A DNA stretch of 35,597 nucleotides from Ophioceras dolichostomum (GCA_003049485.1 PYST01000374.1:1-35597), one strand, 5' to 3'; positions 18,679-32,392 are shown, counted from the stretch's first letter. Made by a program: numbers and translations. The notes: a model not told the origin generated them from the sequence alone.

Positions 18679-21600
18679 ATGGCTGGCCCGTCGAAATCAC
18701 CGAGGCGCGATGACCCGCTAGACGACGATGACGACGACATCTACGAGATCGAGGGCCGGCGAAACCCTCACGCCTCGGCCACCAAGTGGCGACACCAGGA
18801 GTCGTCGGCCTTTGCGCGTCACGCCGCCGGCCAGCACCACCACCCACAGGCTCGCGAGCCCGAGGCGCGCGGCCGGACCAACGACCTGGCCGACTTCCTC
18901 AACTCCACGCGCATAGCCCCTCCCGCGCCGGGCTCAGGGGGTGGCGGCGACCGCCCTGGCAGCAACAAGTCGTCCCCGCGCTTCACGCCCATCGTGGTGG
19001 GCGCCGCCGAGGCGCGCGAGGCCATGGGGGCCGCAGACTACCAGGACGCCCACACGGCGGCGCCGGAGCCGGCCTCGGACGGGAAGGACATCGCCTGCGG
19101 TCCCCTGTTGAACTACCGCCGCATGGAGCGCGGGCGGTGGCTCGGCAGCGTGCTGGTCGTCACGCGCGGCGGCGGCAAGACCCAGTCGTTCGTGCCGACG
19201 CTGCTGATCCGGCAGCTGAGCAGCTCCGGCGGCTCTGGGACTAGCGCGCCCGCGTCTGCGGACGCCAACGCCGATGTCAACGCCGCCTCGCCTGGCGTGC
19301 CCGCCGAGAACGGCGTAGGGAGCAGTAGCAGCGAGAACGAGGGCGAGGCAGCAGACTCCAACGACGGCACGCCCGTCAAGGGCTACTGCCTGTACTCCGA
19401 CCCCCGCAACACCTTCTGGCGCTTCGACCTGGACGTGCCCATCGAGTCCCTGGAGGGCCGCTGGGAATACACCCTCCCGGAGCTGCGGTTCCACTCCAAG
19501 ACGAAGCCCCGGCGTAACATGTTCCACGTGCCCGCGGCGTCGGAGTCGATGCGCATCATGTTCCACTCCTGCAACGGCTTCAGCGTGGGCACCGACGAGG
19601 AGGCCTGGTCCGGGCCCGCCCTGTGGAACGACGTCCTGCGCGTGCACGAGAAGCGCGCCTTCCACGTCATGATCGGCGGCGGCGACCAGATCTACAACGA
19701 CGGCATCCGCGTCACGGGGCCCCTGCAGAAGTGGACCGCCATCGGGAACCCCAAGAAGCGCCGCGAGCACCCTTACCCGGAGAGGCTGCGGATGGAGTGC
19801 GACGACTACTATCTTAAGAACTATATTCGATGGTGGGTGAAGTCCTGCTCTCTTTCTCTTATCTCCTCTGCAGACCCAAGCAAAAGATTGCTTATAAGAT
19901 GCCCAGAGTAACTGTAACTAAAATACTAAAACGGAACTGATTCATGGCCATAGGTACTCCATATTCCCTTTCGCCAACGCGAATGGGCAGATCCCACAGC
20001 TCAATATCTGGGACGATCACGACGTAAGGCCCTTTTTTCTTCTGGCAAAGACCGATCGAGCTATTGTCTCGTCGGAGCCTTCCACGCTAACTGTGATCCT
20101 CGAACAAGATTATCGACGGTTTCGGGTCCTACGTGAACGAGTTCATGAAGTGCGACGTGAGTCTCGTCTTTGAAGTCTTCCCCCTATCTGCGGCTGTGGA
20201 ACGTTGCACCCGCTGCACCACTTCATTTATCCCCCTTTCTTCCTTCTCTCACCTTCCATTTCCATTCTTTTTTCTTCTCCCGAATACGCCTGTACTGACA
20301 CCGCATCGGGAACACACAGGTGTTCAGGGGTATCGGCGGGACGGCCCATAAGTACTATTTGCTCTTTCAGCATCACTTGCCACCACCTCCCTCATCGTAC
20401 ACCTCAGGTAAGACATTCGTTCATCACCTAGTCTCCCTTTCCGGCTGGACAGCCGTCGACAGCCGTTGGAATTTGCCTTCGCTTTTTGGTGGCTGTGCTT
20501 CTGACTGGACCAACCGACAATTGGAATTCAGACGCCCCTGTATCCGCTGAGGCCGACGGCGATGGCGAGGCAAAGGACCCAAACCAGCTCATGGACACAT
20601 TCATTGCTCCTCGGATGACCGAGTCGGAACCACAATACATTGTTGGGGCTGCGCCTGGAGTGAGTCTCCCATTAACCATCACTCTTCGCCGTGATTTCTG
20701 CAAATACCCGACCTCCAGGTACCTCGCTAACTAGGAACTTTCACTTTCTCCTAGCCGTATGTGGCCGAGCACTCTCACAACATGTTCGCCAGGCTCGGCG
20801 CGCGCGTCGCCTTTCTGGGTATCGACGCGCGGACCGAGCGAACGCGGCATCAGGTCAACTACCCGGAGACGTACGATCTCATCTTCGAGCGTGCGCGCCA
20901 CGAGCTCGCCTCGGCAGCTCGCGACGGCATCCCTATCAAGCACCTGATCGTTCTCCTGGGCATCCCGATCGCCTACCCGCGTCTCACCTGGCTCGAGAAC
21001 GTCTTCTCTTCCCCCATAATCGGGCCCATCAAGTTCCTCAACCGCCGCTTCGGCCTGGGCGGGTCCTTCTTCAACCACTTCGACGGCAGCGTCGACCTCC
21101 TGGACGACCTGGACGACCACTACACGGCCAGGACGCACAAGCACGAGCGCCACCACATGATCGAGCGGTTCCAGTCGCTGTGCGCCGAGTTCTCCGTCCG
21201 CGCCACCATCCTGGGCGGCGACGTGCACCTCTGCGCCTTCGGCCGCTTCTACTCCAACCCGTCCCTGGGGATCCCCGTGGAGAACGACCACCGCTACATG
21301 GCCAACGTGATTTCGTCGGCCATCGTCAACAAGCCCCCTCCCTCGGCCGTGGCGAACCTGCTGGCCCGCAGGAACAAGATCCACCACCTGAACCCCGACA
21401 CGGACGAGACCCTCCTCAAGCTGTTCAACAAGGACCCGGGAGACTCGTGCAAGACGAGCTCGCACAACAACGTCACGATGCCGTCTAGGAACTTCGCCAT
21501 GATCACTGAGAACTCGCCCAACAACGCGGGTGGTCGCCCGCAGCTGCCCACGGCGTGGCCAGAAAGCGGCGGGAACGAACAGCTGCTCGCTAATGCCATC

Positions 21601-22299
21601 ACCTCTGCCGCTCCTGCCCCAACCGCCGCATCTGCTGCAAACGGTACCAACGGCGCTGGAGCTACTAGTAATGATACCGATCACCTCGCCCCTCCACCTG
21701 TGTCCGCGCATGCGCCAGCCTCGAGCGCCAACAGCGCGGGAGGAACGTCCGCCTCCAGCCTCCGCAGCCACGTCCCCGGCAAGAACGGGCACTACCCCAT
21801 CTCGTTCGGCGAGAGCGGCGCGGGCACGACGCACAAGGCCGCGGGCCCGCAGCACGGACATGGCAGCGACGGGAGCCTGGACGTGTGCATCCGGGTGGAG
21901 ATCGACAACTCGGTGAGAGAGGGCAGGACGGAGAGCTATGGCCTCACGATACCGAGCTTGGAGTACGATAGGGAGAATCCGGCGCATGCGAGGAGTCTGG
22001 TTAAGGCTGTGGGGGCGCATTTGAAGAAGGGTGTTCGTGGACATGATGGACATGAACATGGAGTTGATGGACAGCATGAGAAGGGGAAAGAGAAGGGGAA
22101 GGAGAAGGGGAAGGAGAAGGGGAAAGAGAAAGAGAAGGAGAAAGAGAAGGAGAAGAAGGAGGAGAAGAAGGAGGGGAAGCTGAAGAAGGAGGGACATGGG
22201 GGAAAGGCGGAGGGGAAGAAGCCCGAGGTGGTGCCATCGTCGGACGGTGGCGGCGCACCTCCGACGACGGCGGCAGCGGCGGCGACGACGGCGTCGTAG
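18679..22299 (+). CDS. PhoD-like phosphatase, six exons, 1010 aa
   Basis: Exons: 18679-19832, 19954-20023, 20109-20156, 20320-20407, 20532-20659, 20755-22299; the sum is exactly 1011 codons with the stop. The start sits in AACAATGGC. All five introns are GT-AG. Metallophosphatase motifs: GGGDQIYNDGIR (D336), LNIWDDHD (404-408) followed by IIDGFGSY, HNMFARLGARVAFLGIDAR, and GGDVHLCAFG (D652, H654). This is the large cytosolic fungal PhoD-like branch rather than a secreted enzyme: there is no signal peptide and the N terminus is acidic, disordered and low-complexity (DDDDDDIYEIEG). A Ser/Ala/Gly-rich insert at about 175-235 interrupts the first domain. The C-terminal third is low-complexity and ends in a Lys/Glu/Gly repeat (about residues 940-985) and Ala/Thr. 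The natural substrate is unknown; phosphodiester or phosphomonoester hydrolysis is expected from the family. Confidence 0.88.
22082..22216 (+). repeat. Purine-only simple repeat coding for Lys/Glu
   Basis: Imperfect GGGAAAGAGAAG / GGGAAGGAGAAG 12-mers turn into AAGGAGAAGAAG units. They encode (KGKE)n then (KEKE)n near the PhoD C terminus. One strand is almost entirely purine over about 120 nt, so length variation between strains is likely. Confidence 0.85.
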
Positions 22300-23126
22300 G
22301 TCGGCGGCGGGGTCGGCGCTGCTGCCGGCTCGGGTTGTAGTCGTCCGAGCGGTCATCCCCGTGATGCGGCTGGGAAGTGGTGGTCACTGGAGCCGGTACT
22401 AAGCCTCCTGTGTCTTTGCTGTAGGCGAACTTGGGAGCTGTGAGCGGAGGGAGGGAGGGCTCTAGATCGCTACCTACCTACCTGCCTGAGGTACCTCCCC
22501 TACCTACCCAGGGACTTATTGGATGCGATATATGAAGGGAGGGAGGGCGGAAAGGGGGCAGTGAAAAAAAAAGAGAGAGAAAAGAGAAGGTCTACACGGC
22601 ATTGCATAAGAGGTTGTTGGTTCACAAGTCTGGATGCATTGTGGCTGGCAGTGGCGAGGGGATTCGCGGTCTGCTTTCCAGGGTTTGGTAGGTTTGCCCT
22701 ACTAACTGGCTACCAGCGTGTCCAAGATATCCATACATTACATCTATACATACCTACCTATTTCGTTGCGTTAAATATCTACCTAATTTACAGAAAGAAT
22801 AGGAAGTCTGCGAAGTATTTCCACCTCGTCTTGGGCACCATCTATCTTCAATTCATCGTAGCGATCATGAGGCCGCCTCGCTTGAAGGTACGTGGGATCT
22901 CCTTGTTTGATGACTCTTCCAAGCGTCGTTCATCCACCAGACGGACCCATTCACGAGCAGAGTTTTCAGAGGGCCCCATTTCTTTTTCTCCCTCAGCCGG
23001 CCGCCTGATTGACAGCCCCGTCCCGTCATCCACTGCATCATCCATGCCTATCCTATCCCACCTTGCCGCCTTTGCTGCTTTCATAAGTGCACCCGGTAGA
23101 CGATAGCTTCAACATCCAATGAATCC
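22300..23126. other. Intergenic: PhoD 3' flank to tRNA
   Basis: It holds the motif clusters CTACCTACCTACCTGCC at about 22470 and ATACCTACCTATT at about 22750. A plus-strand frame open at 22519-23106 starts with TTG and shows no domain, so it is not called. Confidence 0.5.
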
Positions 23127-23199
23127 GCCCGGTTAGCTCAATCGGTAGAGCGTGAGACTCTTAATCTCAAGGTTGCGGGTTCGACCCCCGCATCGGGCT
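23127..23199 (+). tRNA. tRNA-Lys (anticodon CTT)
   Basis: A full cloverleaf of 72 nt plus discriminator T. Acceptor stem GCCCGGT pairs with ATCGGGC. The D arm is GCTCAATCGGTAGAGC. The anticodon arm TGAGA-CTCTTAA-TCTCA places CTT in the loop. The T arm is GCGGG-TTCGACC-CCCGC. A box (TAGCTCAATCGG) and B box (GGTTCGACC) are intact. There is no intron. Confidence 0.97.
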
Positions 23200-23236
23200 C
23201 AATTCCCGATGCACCTGCTCAGCAGGTACGGATTCC

Positions 23237-23244
23237 TTTTTTTT
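23237..23244 (+). terminator. RNA polymerase III terminator of tRNA-Lys
   Basis: A run of eight T residues 37 nt after the discriminator base, the first T run of four or more downstream of the tRNA. Confidence 0.8.
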
Positions 23245-26200
23245 CTCTCTTCTTTTTGCTTCCTCCTTCCTACCTTTCTGTCGTCTACTCTTTTATTTTT
23301 ATTTTATTCTCTTCTTCTTCTTCTAACAAGTCCTTGTCTTTGTTTCTTTTCTTCTCCCTATTCTCTTTCCTATTCTCATTTTCTCCACCAGTCACTCCCT
23401 GTCTTGGGCTACATACGATAAAAAAAGGAAAACAAGTGCCTAGACGGCGTTTTTTTTCCTGACATCGCCAGACGCTCACTCTGTCTGTACCTGCATGGAG
23501 TCCCGATATCAATTGTCTCACCCGCATGCACGAATGTTGGAGCAGCAAGTAGAAGAAAAGAAACCGTAATTTCCCATCTTAAAGGCGCAGATGGCGGTGA
23601 GCGCTGCAGGTTTGGATATGGTGCCTGACAGCCGACCACCGTCGCGTTGCAATCATCAATCATCACCACATAGTTCCACCCACCCACCACCTATCATCAA
23701 CTCATCATCACCATACTCGTACTGATCAGTCACATAAATTTGCCCACTTGTTATGGCCTTCTGCGGTCTTTCGCTAGACCATTCTCATCATCTCTGCTCT
23801 CCATGTTCTGGTTTGGTACCTTAGTGGGTAGGTAGGTATACTATATCCGGGTTCGTAAAGTGGTTGCGTCGCAGTCGCATCTGCTTGCAATTTGGAAGAA
23901 CGTTTTAGTCCTATGATGATCCGCGCTGGCTTCCATGGATGATGGTGATGAGGAGGAGGAAGAGCAGGATGGGAGCAAAGATAGCTCTTTCTTTGGCACA
24001 TGTCATTCTTAACCCACCTTTCAGAAGAGCCACTGGATATTACACCGTTCGTTGGGGGGGAAATGAGGGAGATGTGACAGCCGGTTCGTCTTCTTTTATC
24101 AGGCAGGGCCAACGGGAGAATTCTCTCCGTCCACGTTTTTCCTCCCTCCCTCTTCCAAGTCCTGGTTCGCTTCGTCCAAGAGCCGTGCAGGCGGCATATG
24201 GCCGACCGTTCGTGTGCCCGGTTGACGATGTCCACGACTCGACGTCTTTTCTCGGCTTAACTTTCCCAGTTTTCCAATATTAACAGCCATCCACCAATAT
24301 GAGAATGGACAGGTGATACATGCCGTTATCGGCTCACTAGCCGGCGGGCCTGTTTGCTGGTACTCTCTCTCGAGCCTTTCTGTCACATCATGACATTTCT
24401 TGACCAAGCTCATCTACCCGCCGAGGAAAAACTTGCGGAGATTGCAATGTAGCAAGCAAGCAGCTCATGAGCCGAATTCTCGAGTGAAGAGGTTTGCTAT
24501 AATCCCGTTCTTATACTATACTGCATCAGCACAGGTCCTGCCTGTCCTGCCTTGTCGCCGGATACCACCCGGCGGTAGCACAACATCAAAGGTTCAAAAA
24601 TGTCCGTGAAAGCGGCCGACGGCAACCACCGAGAGAAGGCCGGAGAGGCAGCCGCGACGGTTGGCGTTGACGAGTGGACACTTCCTGCACACTGTCGTAC
24701 CTCCACAGAGATGACAGCCAGGCACACACAGGAACGGCAACGTCCCTCTCCTTTTTCGGCCGGACTGCCGACTATGGTGTCAGTCCATTCCACGGCGAAC
24801 CAGATTTTGAGAGGCAGACGGACCCCTGGCGATGACACACAGATGAGTGGGGGAACAACAGATGCAGGTATAACTCCCGCTGAGGCCCATGTTTCTTTCT
24901 CGTGGGAGCGGAAACGAAGACAAGCGAATGGAGCCCACGAGACCACTTCAAACTACCACCAAAGAATGGATGGATGGATGCCACTCACTGTACAAATCCG
25001 GCTCATATGCACGTACTTTAACCGTATTCCGTGGCCAGCCAGGTCACTTGGAGTGCCATTTGATGAGAGCTCCGGTTTGTACATAGTGCCACGGCGTTGA
25101 GAGTCTGTCATCTTTCTTGATGCATCGTCCTTCGACGACAGGCGGGATTGCGGGATACCGAAAAGGGAGCAAGCATTCCCGACCACAGATCGGGAGTTCA
25201 AGAAGGTATACGAATGCTAGCAGCTGATACGCTCGTATGTACCGACCTAAATCTCTTTTGTGTTATTTTGCAATCCCATGTCCCATCCATCGGCATTCCA
25301 TACCGCTGTTTGGGGGCTTCCTTAGGTTAGATTTGGAGACCGACTATAACGACTCAAGTCTCTCGACGGTTCTGTGCATGACATTGTACCTACGGTAGGT
25401 AGGTAGACGCGAAACTCAGTTCTGCAGGCATAATCCTCGCATGCCAACGACTATCCAACACAGCGGCGCAGCTCGAAACATAGCGCTTCGAAAGCTGACG
25501 TAGCCTCGTCTTTCTGGAACAGAAAGACGAGTTAGTAAGGCGGTGAGAGACGGGGTCGCCCCCTAGAAGCATGCCAGAAGGTTCCCAGAAGGATTCTGGG
25601 CGCGTCTTCTACTGTGCCCTTGGGCAAAGGAGGGGTCATGTAAGTAAGCCTGTGCCGCCAACGCCATGAAAAGCAAAAGACAAAATCGAACGAAGAAAAC
25701 GTGTGAAGAAAGTTAAATCTCTTGGCCGAGACGAAAAGGAAAAGTAGCAAAGTATGGAGGGAGGGGTAGAACTTCCTAGAGGATGGCATGACGCAGAAGA
25801 GACGCCTCATTTTCGGACTGCCCTTCTTTTCCCGTCCTCTTGCCCGCCGCGTCCACAACCCTGAGCCGTAACAAAGGACCCGCGCCTCTAGGTTGTAATA
25901 CACGGTTGACATCGCCGCACCGTCATGTGACGAGCCAGATAGACAGCGTAGCTTAGCGTAGCTTAGCTTGATGGATGGAACTTCACGCGCTTCCTCCAAG
26001 GAATCCTCCCGTGTACCGTTCCCTGCATTTCTCGCCACTGACAGAAAGACAGGACAGGCGGATGGGCGGGGCGAGAGTTTCCTTTAGAATTCCATATCTC
26101 TCCTCGCCAGATTAGGGAGACCGGCAAATGCTAGTCATAGTTCACAGAAGAGGAACATTCGCGTAGTGGGTGCATGAAGCTAGCTAGGTAGCCAGCTCGC

Positions 26201-27180
26201 GCAGCGTTTCAATGAAGATAAGGAGACGGGAACTGATGTGCTCGGCAAGGGTGGCCGAGAAACAAAGCAACTTTGAAGTAACAGCAAAAAGAATAACAAA
26301 ATACAACAGAAGAAGTAGTGGAAGACGAACGGGCACGCCTGGAGACTCGTAGCAATCATTGGCGATCAATGAACGGGCGGGCAAGCAGTGCGACTGTGCT
26401 GGAGCCGAAGGAAACCTCAGGATGCAACTATTAATCGTGTCTGCTATCGCCCGTCGGCACCGAGCCGAGGAGAGGAAATTGTATTGGACATGCTGAATGT
26501 AAGAGACAAGAGTAGGTAGTGTGCCAGAATGAGACTCTGTCACCGCCCAGAGGCGCACATACACGCACTCCCCAAACGCACGGCAGAGGATGACAGCATC
26601 AAGAAGAGCGGCGACAGCAGCTAACGGGCAGCCAAGGAGATGCGTCTATGCAAAATGCTTGCAGGAACACAACTTGAACCTCCTCCACCCCCTCCTGCAT
26701 ATAGCATAGAGGAATGAATTGTGTGCGCCTGATGACAGAACAACCACTTGGTCGTATGTACAAGAGTCCTCCTCTCTGAATGGTTAGTCGACGAAGAGGA
26801 GGGAGTTCAATGGTTGGTTGGGTTTGGCGCGCTGATGTTGCTGCTGCGCTGCGCTCCCGCTCCTCCATGTAAGGAGACACGACAGAAGATCGGTTTGCCA
26901 GCCAGCTCTCTGTCGCTTGCGAAAAAGAGAACGAAAAGCCCAATGAGAGAGAGAGTGTGTGTGAGGGTCCCGCAAGAGACTCGGCGCCACGATGCCGATT
27001 TCCGTCCAACCCGCGTCCCGTCACGGCGCGGGCACACGGCGCATGTCCTACCTACGTAGGTATCCGTTTCTCTGTCTGGCTGACTGAGTGTCTGTCTCGA
27101 GCAGGGAAGGATTCTTGGCGGGAAGCATCAATCCATCGCTCAACATCCGCTCCACTGGAGCTCCGGCGGTTGAGGATGAT

Positions 27181-27199
27181 GGTAGGTAGGTAGGTAGGT
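27181..27199. repeat. (GGTA)n microsatellite
   Basis: GGTAGGTAGGTAGGTAGGT forms a perfect tetranucleotide run. It is one of the dispersed CCTACC/GGTAGG family but without the palindromic arm. Confidence 0.9.
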
Positions 27200-27303
27200 G
27201 TAAATAGCCTCACTCAGGCAGGTTCTCGCGAGAGTTGACTTCAACTATCTCGAGCCTGAGGATCAGACGTACGGCGTTGTGGCGTGTGGAGGAATGATCC
27301 TTC

Positions 27304-27359
27304 GGTAAGTCTTCCCCGCGTTTTTCATCTTGACTCCTTCTTTTTACTCCCTCTCAACA
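27304..27359 (+). other. Intron-like element in the gene-poor stretch
   Basis: GTAAGTCTTCCCC opens and TTTTTACTCCCTCTCAACAG closes a 56-nt pyrimidine-rich segment of typical fungal intron size. A TTGACTC sequence is a possible weak branch site. The frame reading LARVDFNYLEPEDQTYGVV just upstream continues across the junction only to a stop eight codons on, so a noncoding or leader transcript is more likely than a protein gene. Confidence 0.3.
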
Positions 27360-30300
27360 GGTGCTGGGCTCAGTAAGCAAAAGCAAATTGTAGCTATTCG
27401 ATGCCAACAGTGTGTCTTGTGGAGGAGGAGCAATAAACAGCAGAGCATGACAGTTTGTTAGAGTTGGGTAGCAAGCAACCCACTCGTCTAAGACTTGCCA
27501 CAGTCCTGCGTCGTGCGTCGTTGCTGTCTTGGTCAGCAAGAGAGAGGGAGGAGACGAGAAGAGATGGGGGAAAGGGGGACGAGATAGGCCAACAAGATTC
27601 GTCTTGTGGTTCGGTGGTGGTCAGCAGCATCGATGAGCGCTTGCACACACTTGCCGCTGTACGTCTTGCTAGCTGCTTTTGGTCGTCGATGTTTCTTAGG
27701 TTCTTCAGAAATCCAAATAGCGAAGGGGGGACAAAAAAAAAGAGGGGATCTATCCATCTTCCTCAAGGTCAAGGTACCGTCGGCAAATCGTTTTCGCTGC
27801 GGCGCAGCCAGTTTGGGACAAAATCCGGGAGACCAACGACGAGGTCCCGTCCGCCTGTACCAATCGCAGAAAAAAAAGATGAGCAAAATCGCGAGCCGGA
27901 GAAAGCAAAAGTGCGGTGCAGTTGCAGTAGATGGTGCGACGGGTCTCGGATAAATGAAGTGGTGTGGCTTCATCATGATGTGGTTGAGTCATCCATCATC
28001 GCCGCCAGGGCGGCGGCCAGTAAAAGGCGCCAGGGAACAAGCCTGGAAAACCAGAATGACAGAAAGGAAGGAACATCGTCCTCCGGTTCCATCCAACGCA
28101 CTTCTCGGCGGGGTGGACGATAAACGGCACACACACGGGCGGGATGTCTGTGGGGGAAAAGAAAAGGAAACCAACAAGGCGCTCGAAGAGGACCACTCGG
28201 AGAAAAGAGAGCCAACCTGGACGAGAACAACCAGGGCCCGTGCATCGCGAAGCCGGGTCGTGTTCACCAACCATGTTTCGTGCCATGTCTCGAGATGCGC
28301 TGTTCGGCACACCCACCTGAATCTCTGCCCTCACCCGACATAGCCTTGCCTAGCCAAAGAGAGAACAGAGAGACGCAAAGATGGGAGGACGGCAGGAGGC
28401 ATGCGGCTCGTTGCAAGCAATGCAGGCAAGCAGGCAGGTAAGCAGGCAGTGGTGTCGTGAGCCAGTGCCTTGTGAAAACGGGTGTGTACTTGTTTGTCAG
28501 TGCGTGGAGATGCCCGCATCTGAGGGTGGTGTCCGAGCGACGCTTCCCAGACGTCATGTCTTCGGACGCGAGGACCCGACCCGACAGAGTCGGAGCGTGG
28601 GCTCCGGCAACTTCCCTCCCTCCAAGGACAAGGTCCTCCCTCCTCTGTACTCACCCGTCCGTACGTACCATCCCGCCATCTACCCCCTCCCCAAGAGTGC
28701 TGTTCTGGCAAATGACTGGATGTAGCAGGGGGTTCTCGTCACAAGGAATTGCTGCCCAACGTCCCCTATAATGACGAGATCAAAGAATAAAGAAGGGAAG
28801 AAACTTTGACGTAGATAGGCAGGTAGACAGGCAGGTGCTTCCCTCCCCCCTCCCTCCACCGAACCGAGCCAAAACATGCATACCTAGCGCCTTACGCTAG
28901 TGTTTCTGATGGATGAGGGATTGAGGTAGGCTGAAGGAGGCGACTGAACTTTTGGCGTGACGAGTGATTGCCCCTCTATGAACTGCCATTGGCTCCTCGC
29001 GTCGGTCCGTTCGCGACGACGGGATCTTGACGTGGACGGCCGTCAGTCGCCAGTACGTTCTGAAGTGCCATCGCATCGGAGCGCAGATGGACCAGAATCC
29101 CGGCCTGAGGTTGTGGTTGGTCCGTTGGAGATTTGTTGGTGTGTCCCTTCTTAATGTGCCCACCACCCCCGCGACGGCCCGCACGATGACAGCCTTCCAA
29201 GGCGACCTACGTGCCTAGAACAAGAAGCCAAAGAGGCATCTGTAAGGTATTGTACGTAGTATGTACGTACACGCTACATACCAGGAAAGATAGTCGAAGC
29301 AATGAAGGAGGCAGAAGGGGAAAAGGACCGCAAGTACTTGCACGCAAGGGACGTCAGTCGGCACTTAACATCCCTGTCGCCGCAGCAGGCACGCTCAGCC
29401 CCGGAGACATCCACGACTCAACAACGGCACCCGATTCGCCGTTCCCACCTTGTCAGGCTCTCCCTGGATGCTATTAAACATTTAGCTTTCAACATGATGA
29501 GGCGGTAAGTCTGAGACACAAAATGATGAGTTGGCAGACATCACAAGCAATCAAGACAGATAACGGGAGGAGAAAAAAAAAGTTTAAAAAAATCTGGATG
29601 ACATGACAATCAAGACGGACGCCAACCAACGTATGACGCCGGAGGAGACTTGCCCTAACGTGTGCCTGCTTGCTTTTTCCCCTGCACGCTCCTCAGGCAT
29701 GCGGTACTGGTCGAATGTGCCGAAACCTCTCTCTGCCAACAACCCCACGCGTGCAGGATAGGCAGGGAGGATTGTTGTTCATGTTCCTTGTTCCGGTGCC
29801 GGTTCTGGTTCCAGTTCAGCCCTTCATCCTTGATTGCTGTTGGTTCTTTCTTTCTTTTTCTTGTCTGTCCTTCCTTGCATGTTCAGGTCACCAGGTCGTT
29901 CCTGCCCAGGCCAGGAACGACGAACTAGACGACGAGAAGGTCAGCCCTCGGAGCAAAACCTGCATTTCTAGGTACCTACCTAGATAGGGGTACCTTACCT
30001 TACATTGATACCTACATGCATGTCGAGGAGGATGAGGTGGTGGGTGACTGCTGTGAAGGAAGGGACCAGATTTACCTCTACCTATACAGTTCGTACCTCC
30101 GTCCTCGAGCCGATGGACTCCGCCCCTCCATCACTCCTCACCCCGCTCCTAGCATTCATCGGGGGTCATGCCCGAGACGGAATCGACGGTTGCGAACGGC
30201 TGGCTGGCTGGCTAGGCTGGCTGTTCTAGGGCGCTCTAGGAAAGGCAAGGTCCAGGGAGATAGGCGCCGAAATGGGGGAGGTCAACTTTGAGGCCGCCGC

Positions 30301-32374
30301 CAGCGGCCCGCCCGCCTACCTGCCTTCACACCATCTTGTCGGCGGGACTTATTCTTGTCGCGTCTCAGGCTGAGAGAGAAACAAGAGAAAAAGGATGGGT
30401 ACGGGTATGGGCATGCCACACGGTCAAAATCGCGCACCCGCAGTTTACTTCCTGCGGCCGGTCCAACGAGCCCGCGAGGCCGTCCTGGTCATGATAGTGG
30501 TGCTTGGTTTGTGGCGTATGGTGTGTGCCATGAGTGCATGGAGGTCGTGTCGTGAGTGTCGATCCCCCACACACGTCGTCACGACACGACACAACACAAC
30601 CTGTCATTTTGCCCGTCCGCCTGCGCCGCCTCCTCCCAGTCGGACAGATGGTTAATCCGTCTGTGAACTCGAGCTAAGAATCGTGTCTCGTCTTGTCTCT
30701 GCTTTTGAAACCTCAGGGGAAAAAAAGTCTTGGTATGATGGTGATAGTGATGGTGATGATGGAATGTGTTTGTGAACCAACCCGGAACGGGGGGGCGGAG
30801 ACGGACGGAGACGGAGACGGAGAAAAAGGACTAGGTACCAGACCAGACCAGACGAGATCTGTCGCTGCGTGTTTCTCTTTCCGACTCGCTTCCTCACTCA
30901 CTCCCTTACCTTACCTAAACCAGGGATAGGAAGTGAGGAGGAGGAATGACGGACGGGACGTGATGTGGACCATAGCTGATCTTTTCCCGCGTTTCTCAAG
31001 GCGTTTGATGCTAGTGCGCTAGCTTGGGAGGGGAGCATCACCATCATCCATGGATCATCACTGCATCAAGGCAACCAACTCGGTTCCGAGTCGGAGACGG
31101 GAAATACTGAAAAGAAGTAGCTAGTGAATCTTGGTACGGACGTATGTTAGAGCTTGTCTCCAGGTGCGGACTGTGAGGGGTGTGTGGGCGTGCGGGCTTA
31201 GTTGAGAGCCGTGAAAAAAGGTCCGCTCCAAGCTTCACGCTAAATGGGTCAAGTTATGCTTCTTTTTTCCCCCTCCCTTGCTTGCTTGATCCCTGGGCCT
31301 GGCAAGATTCATTCCGGAACAGGGAAGGATATTTCGACAGAGGCAAGCCAGTCGGCCAGTCAGTCAGCCTCAGAATTTCTGGAGAGTTTCTGCTTCTTTT
31401 TCTCCATGAACGAGAGAAAGACCGAGATGGCTTCGCGAAGGTGGAGGGTACTCATCAATATGCCACATCATGCCGTGTCAAGTGGTCGGCGAAGATGCAA
31501 GGAGGGAACTGGTCTCGACAAAGACGATCCCCCTCACTTCCTCTTACTCTCAGCCAGCTGAGCCCTCGCGACGAGATTCCTTTCTCGTTCGCTCGTTGGT
31601 CAGAGCTTCCGATCGCTCATTGATGATCTACGAGAGACCGCGAAGACGAGGTTTCAAGCCTTGTCCTCGTTCCCACAGACCTATTACGCGAGAACAAAAC
31701 TTACACACCCTCTTCTTGTTGGAATATCATGTCTGGGGCAAGCAAGTCATGCTGGGAGCCGGGGAAGCCTTTTAACTCATGTCCCTCTTTTCTCAGCTGC
31801 AAGTCATCCATCCACCATTAGAAGCCCCGAAATGCTCCACCAGTCGATGTTTGTGTGTGTACCTTCAAAGAGAAGGGAGGGAGAATAGCCTCAATTGGTA
31901 CATGTAGTTTGCATAAAATTGCAACCACACCCGCAGGTACGCGCTGCCCACTGCTTTTTTGCAGCTTTCCCGCGATTTCTCTGCTCTCTCACTGGCCAAT
32001 GAAGTTAAGAGAGGGTAGGTGGTGTTCTGCTGCTGTACACCACCACGAAACCGGAGTGATGATGACTGCTGCCACCGTCACGGACCGCATGGGTGCTCGA
32101 AAAGGGGCAACCCGAGCATTGAGGGAGGGAGGGAGCGGAGGATCATTTTTCAATATCGTGATACTGGCTACTATGGTCACCTGCCCTTCCTGTGACACCC
32201 ACCTAACAAGCTAGTGCGCCTGAGATATCGAAGCTGATAGGATACGAAATAGATAGACGGGCTAGATATCGCAAGTAAGGGATGTGATGCAGATGGGTAA
32301 CAGTGCGCAATGGGCTAGTCCGCTGGCTGGCTGGCGGGGTTGAGCGGTATGGAGGATGTACTTTTATGGAGGGC

Positions 32375-32392
32375 AAAAAAAAAAAAAAAAAA
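32375..32392. repeat. 18-nt homopolymer A run
   Basis: A simple A tract in intergenic DNA, followed about 80 bp later by interrupted T tracts at 32468-32487. Confidence 0.85.

Noticed and set aside
18934..19770. 278-codon minus-strand frame
   Set aside because: It is a shadow of exon 1 of the PhoD-like gene.
20731..22356. 541-codon Leu/Arg-rich frame on the minus strand
   Set aside because: It is antisense to exon 6 of the PhoD-like gene and its composition is the mirror of GC3-rich codons and the Lys/Glu repeat; no domain is visible.
24600..25100. 166-codon plus-strand frame starting MSVKAADGNHREKAGEAAAT
   Set aside because: It has an ATG and moderate length but no domain, and reads like random sequence after about 60 residues.
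27233..27300. Possible TPP riboswitch (CCTGAG near a spliced leader)
   Set aside because: The conserved CTGAGA...ACC and GGATAAT-type core elements are missing.
27455..28123. 222-codon plus-strand frame
   Set aside because: Overlapping frames of similar length exist on the other strand, and there is no recognisable motif or clear start.
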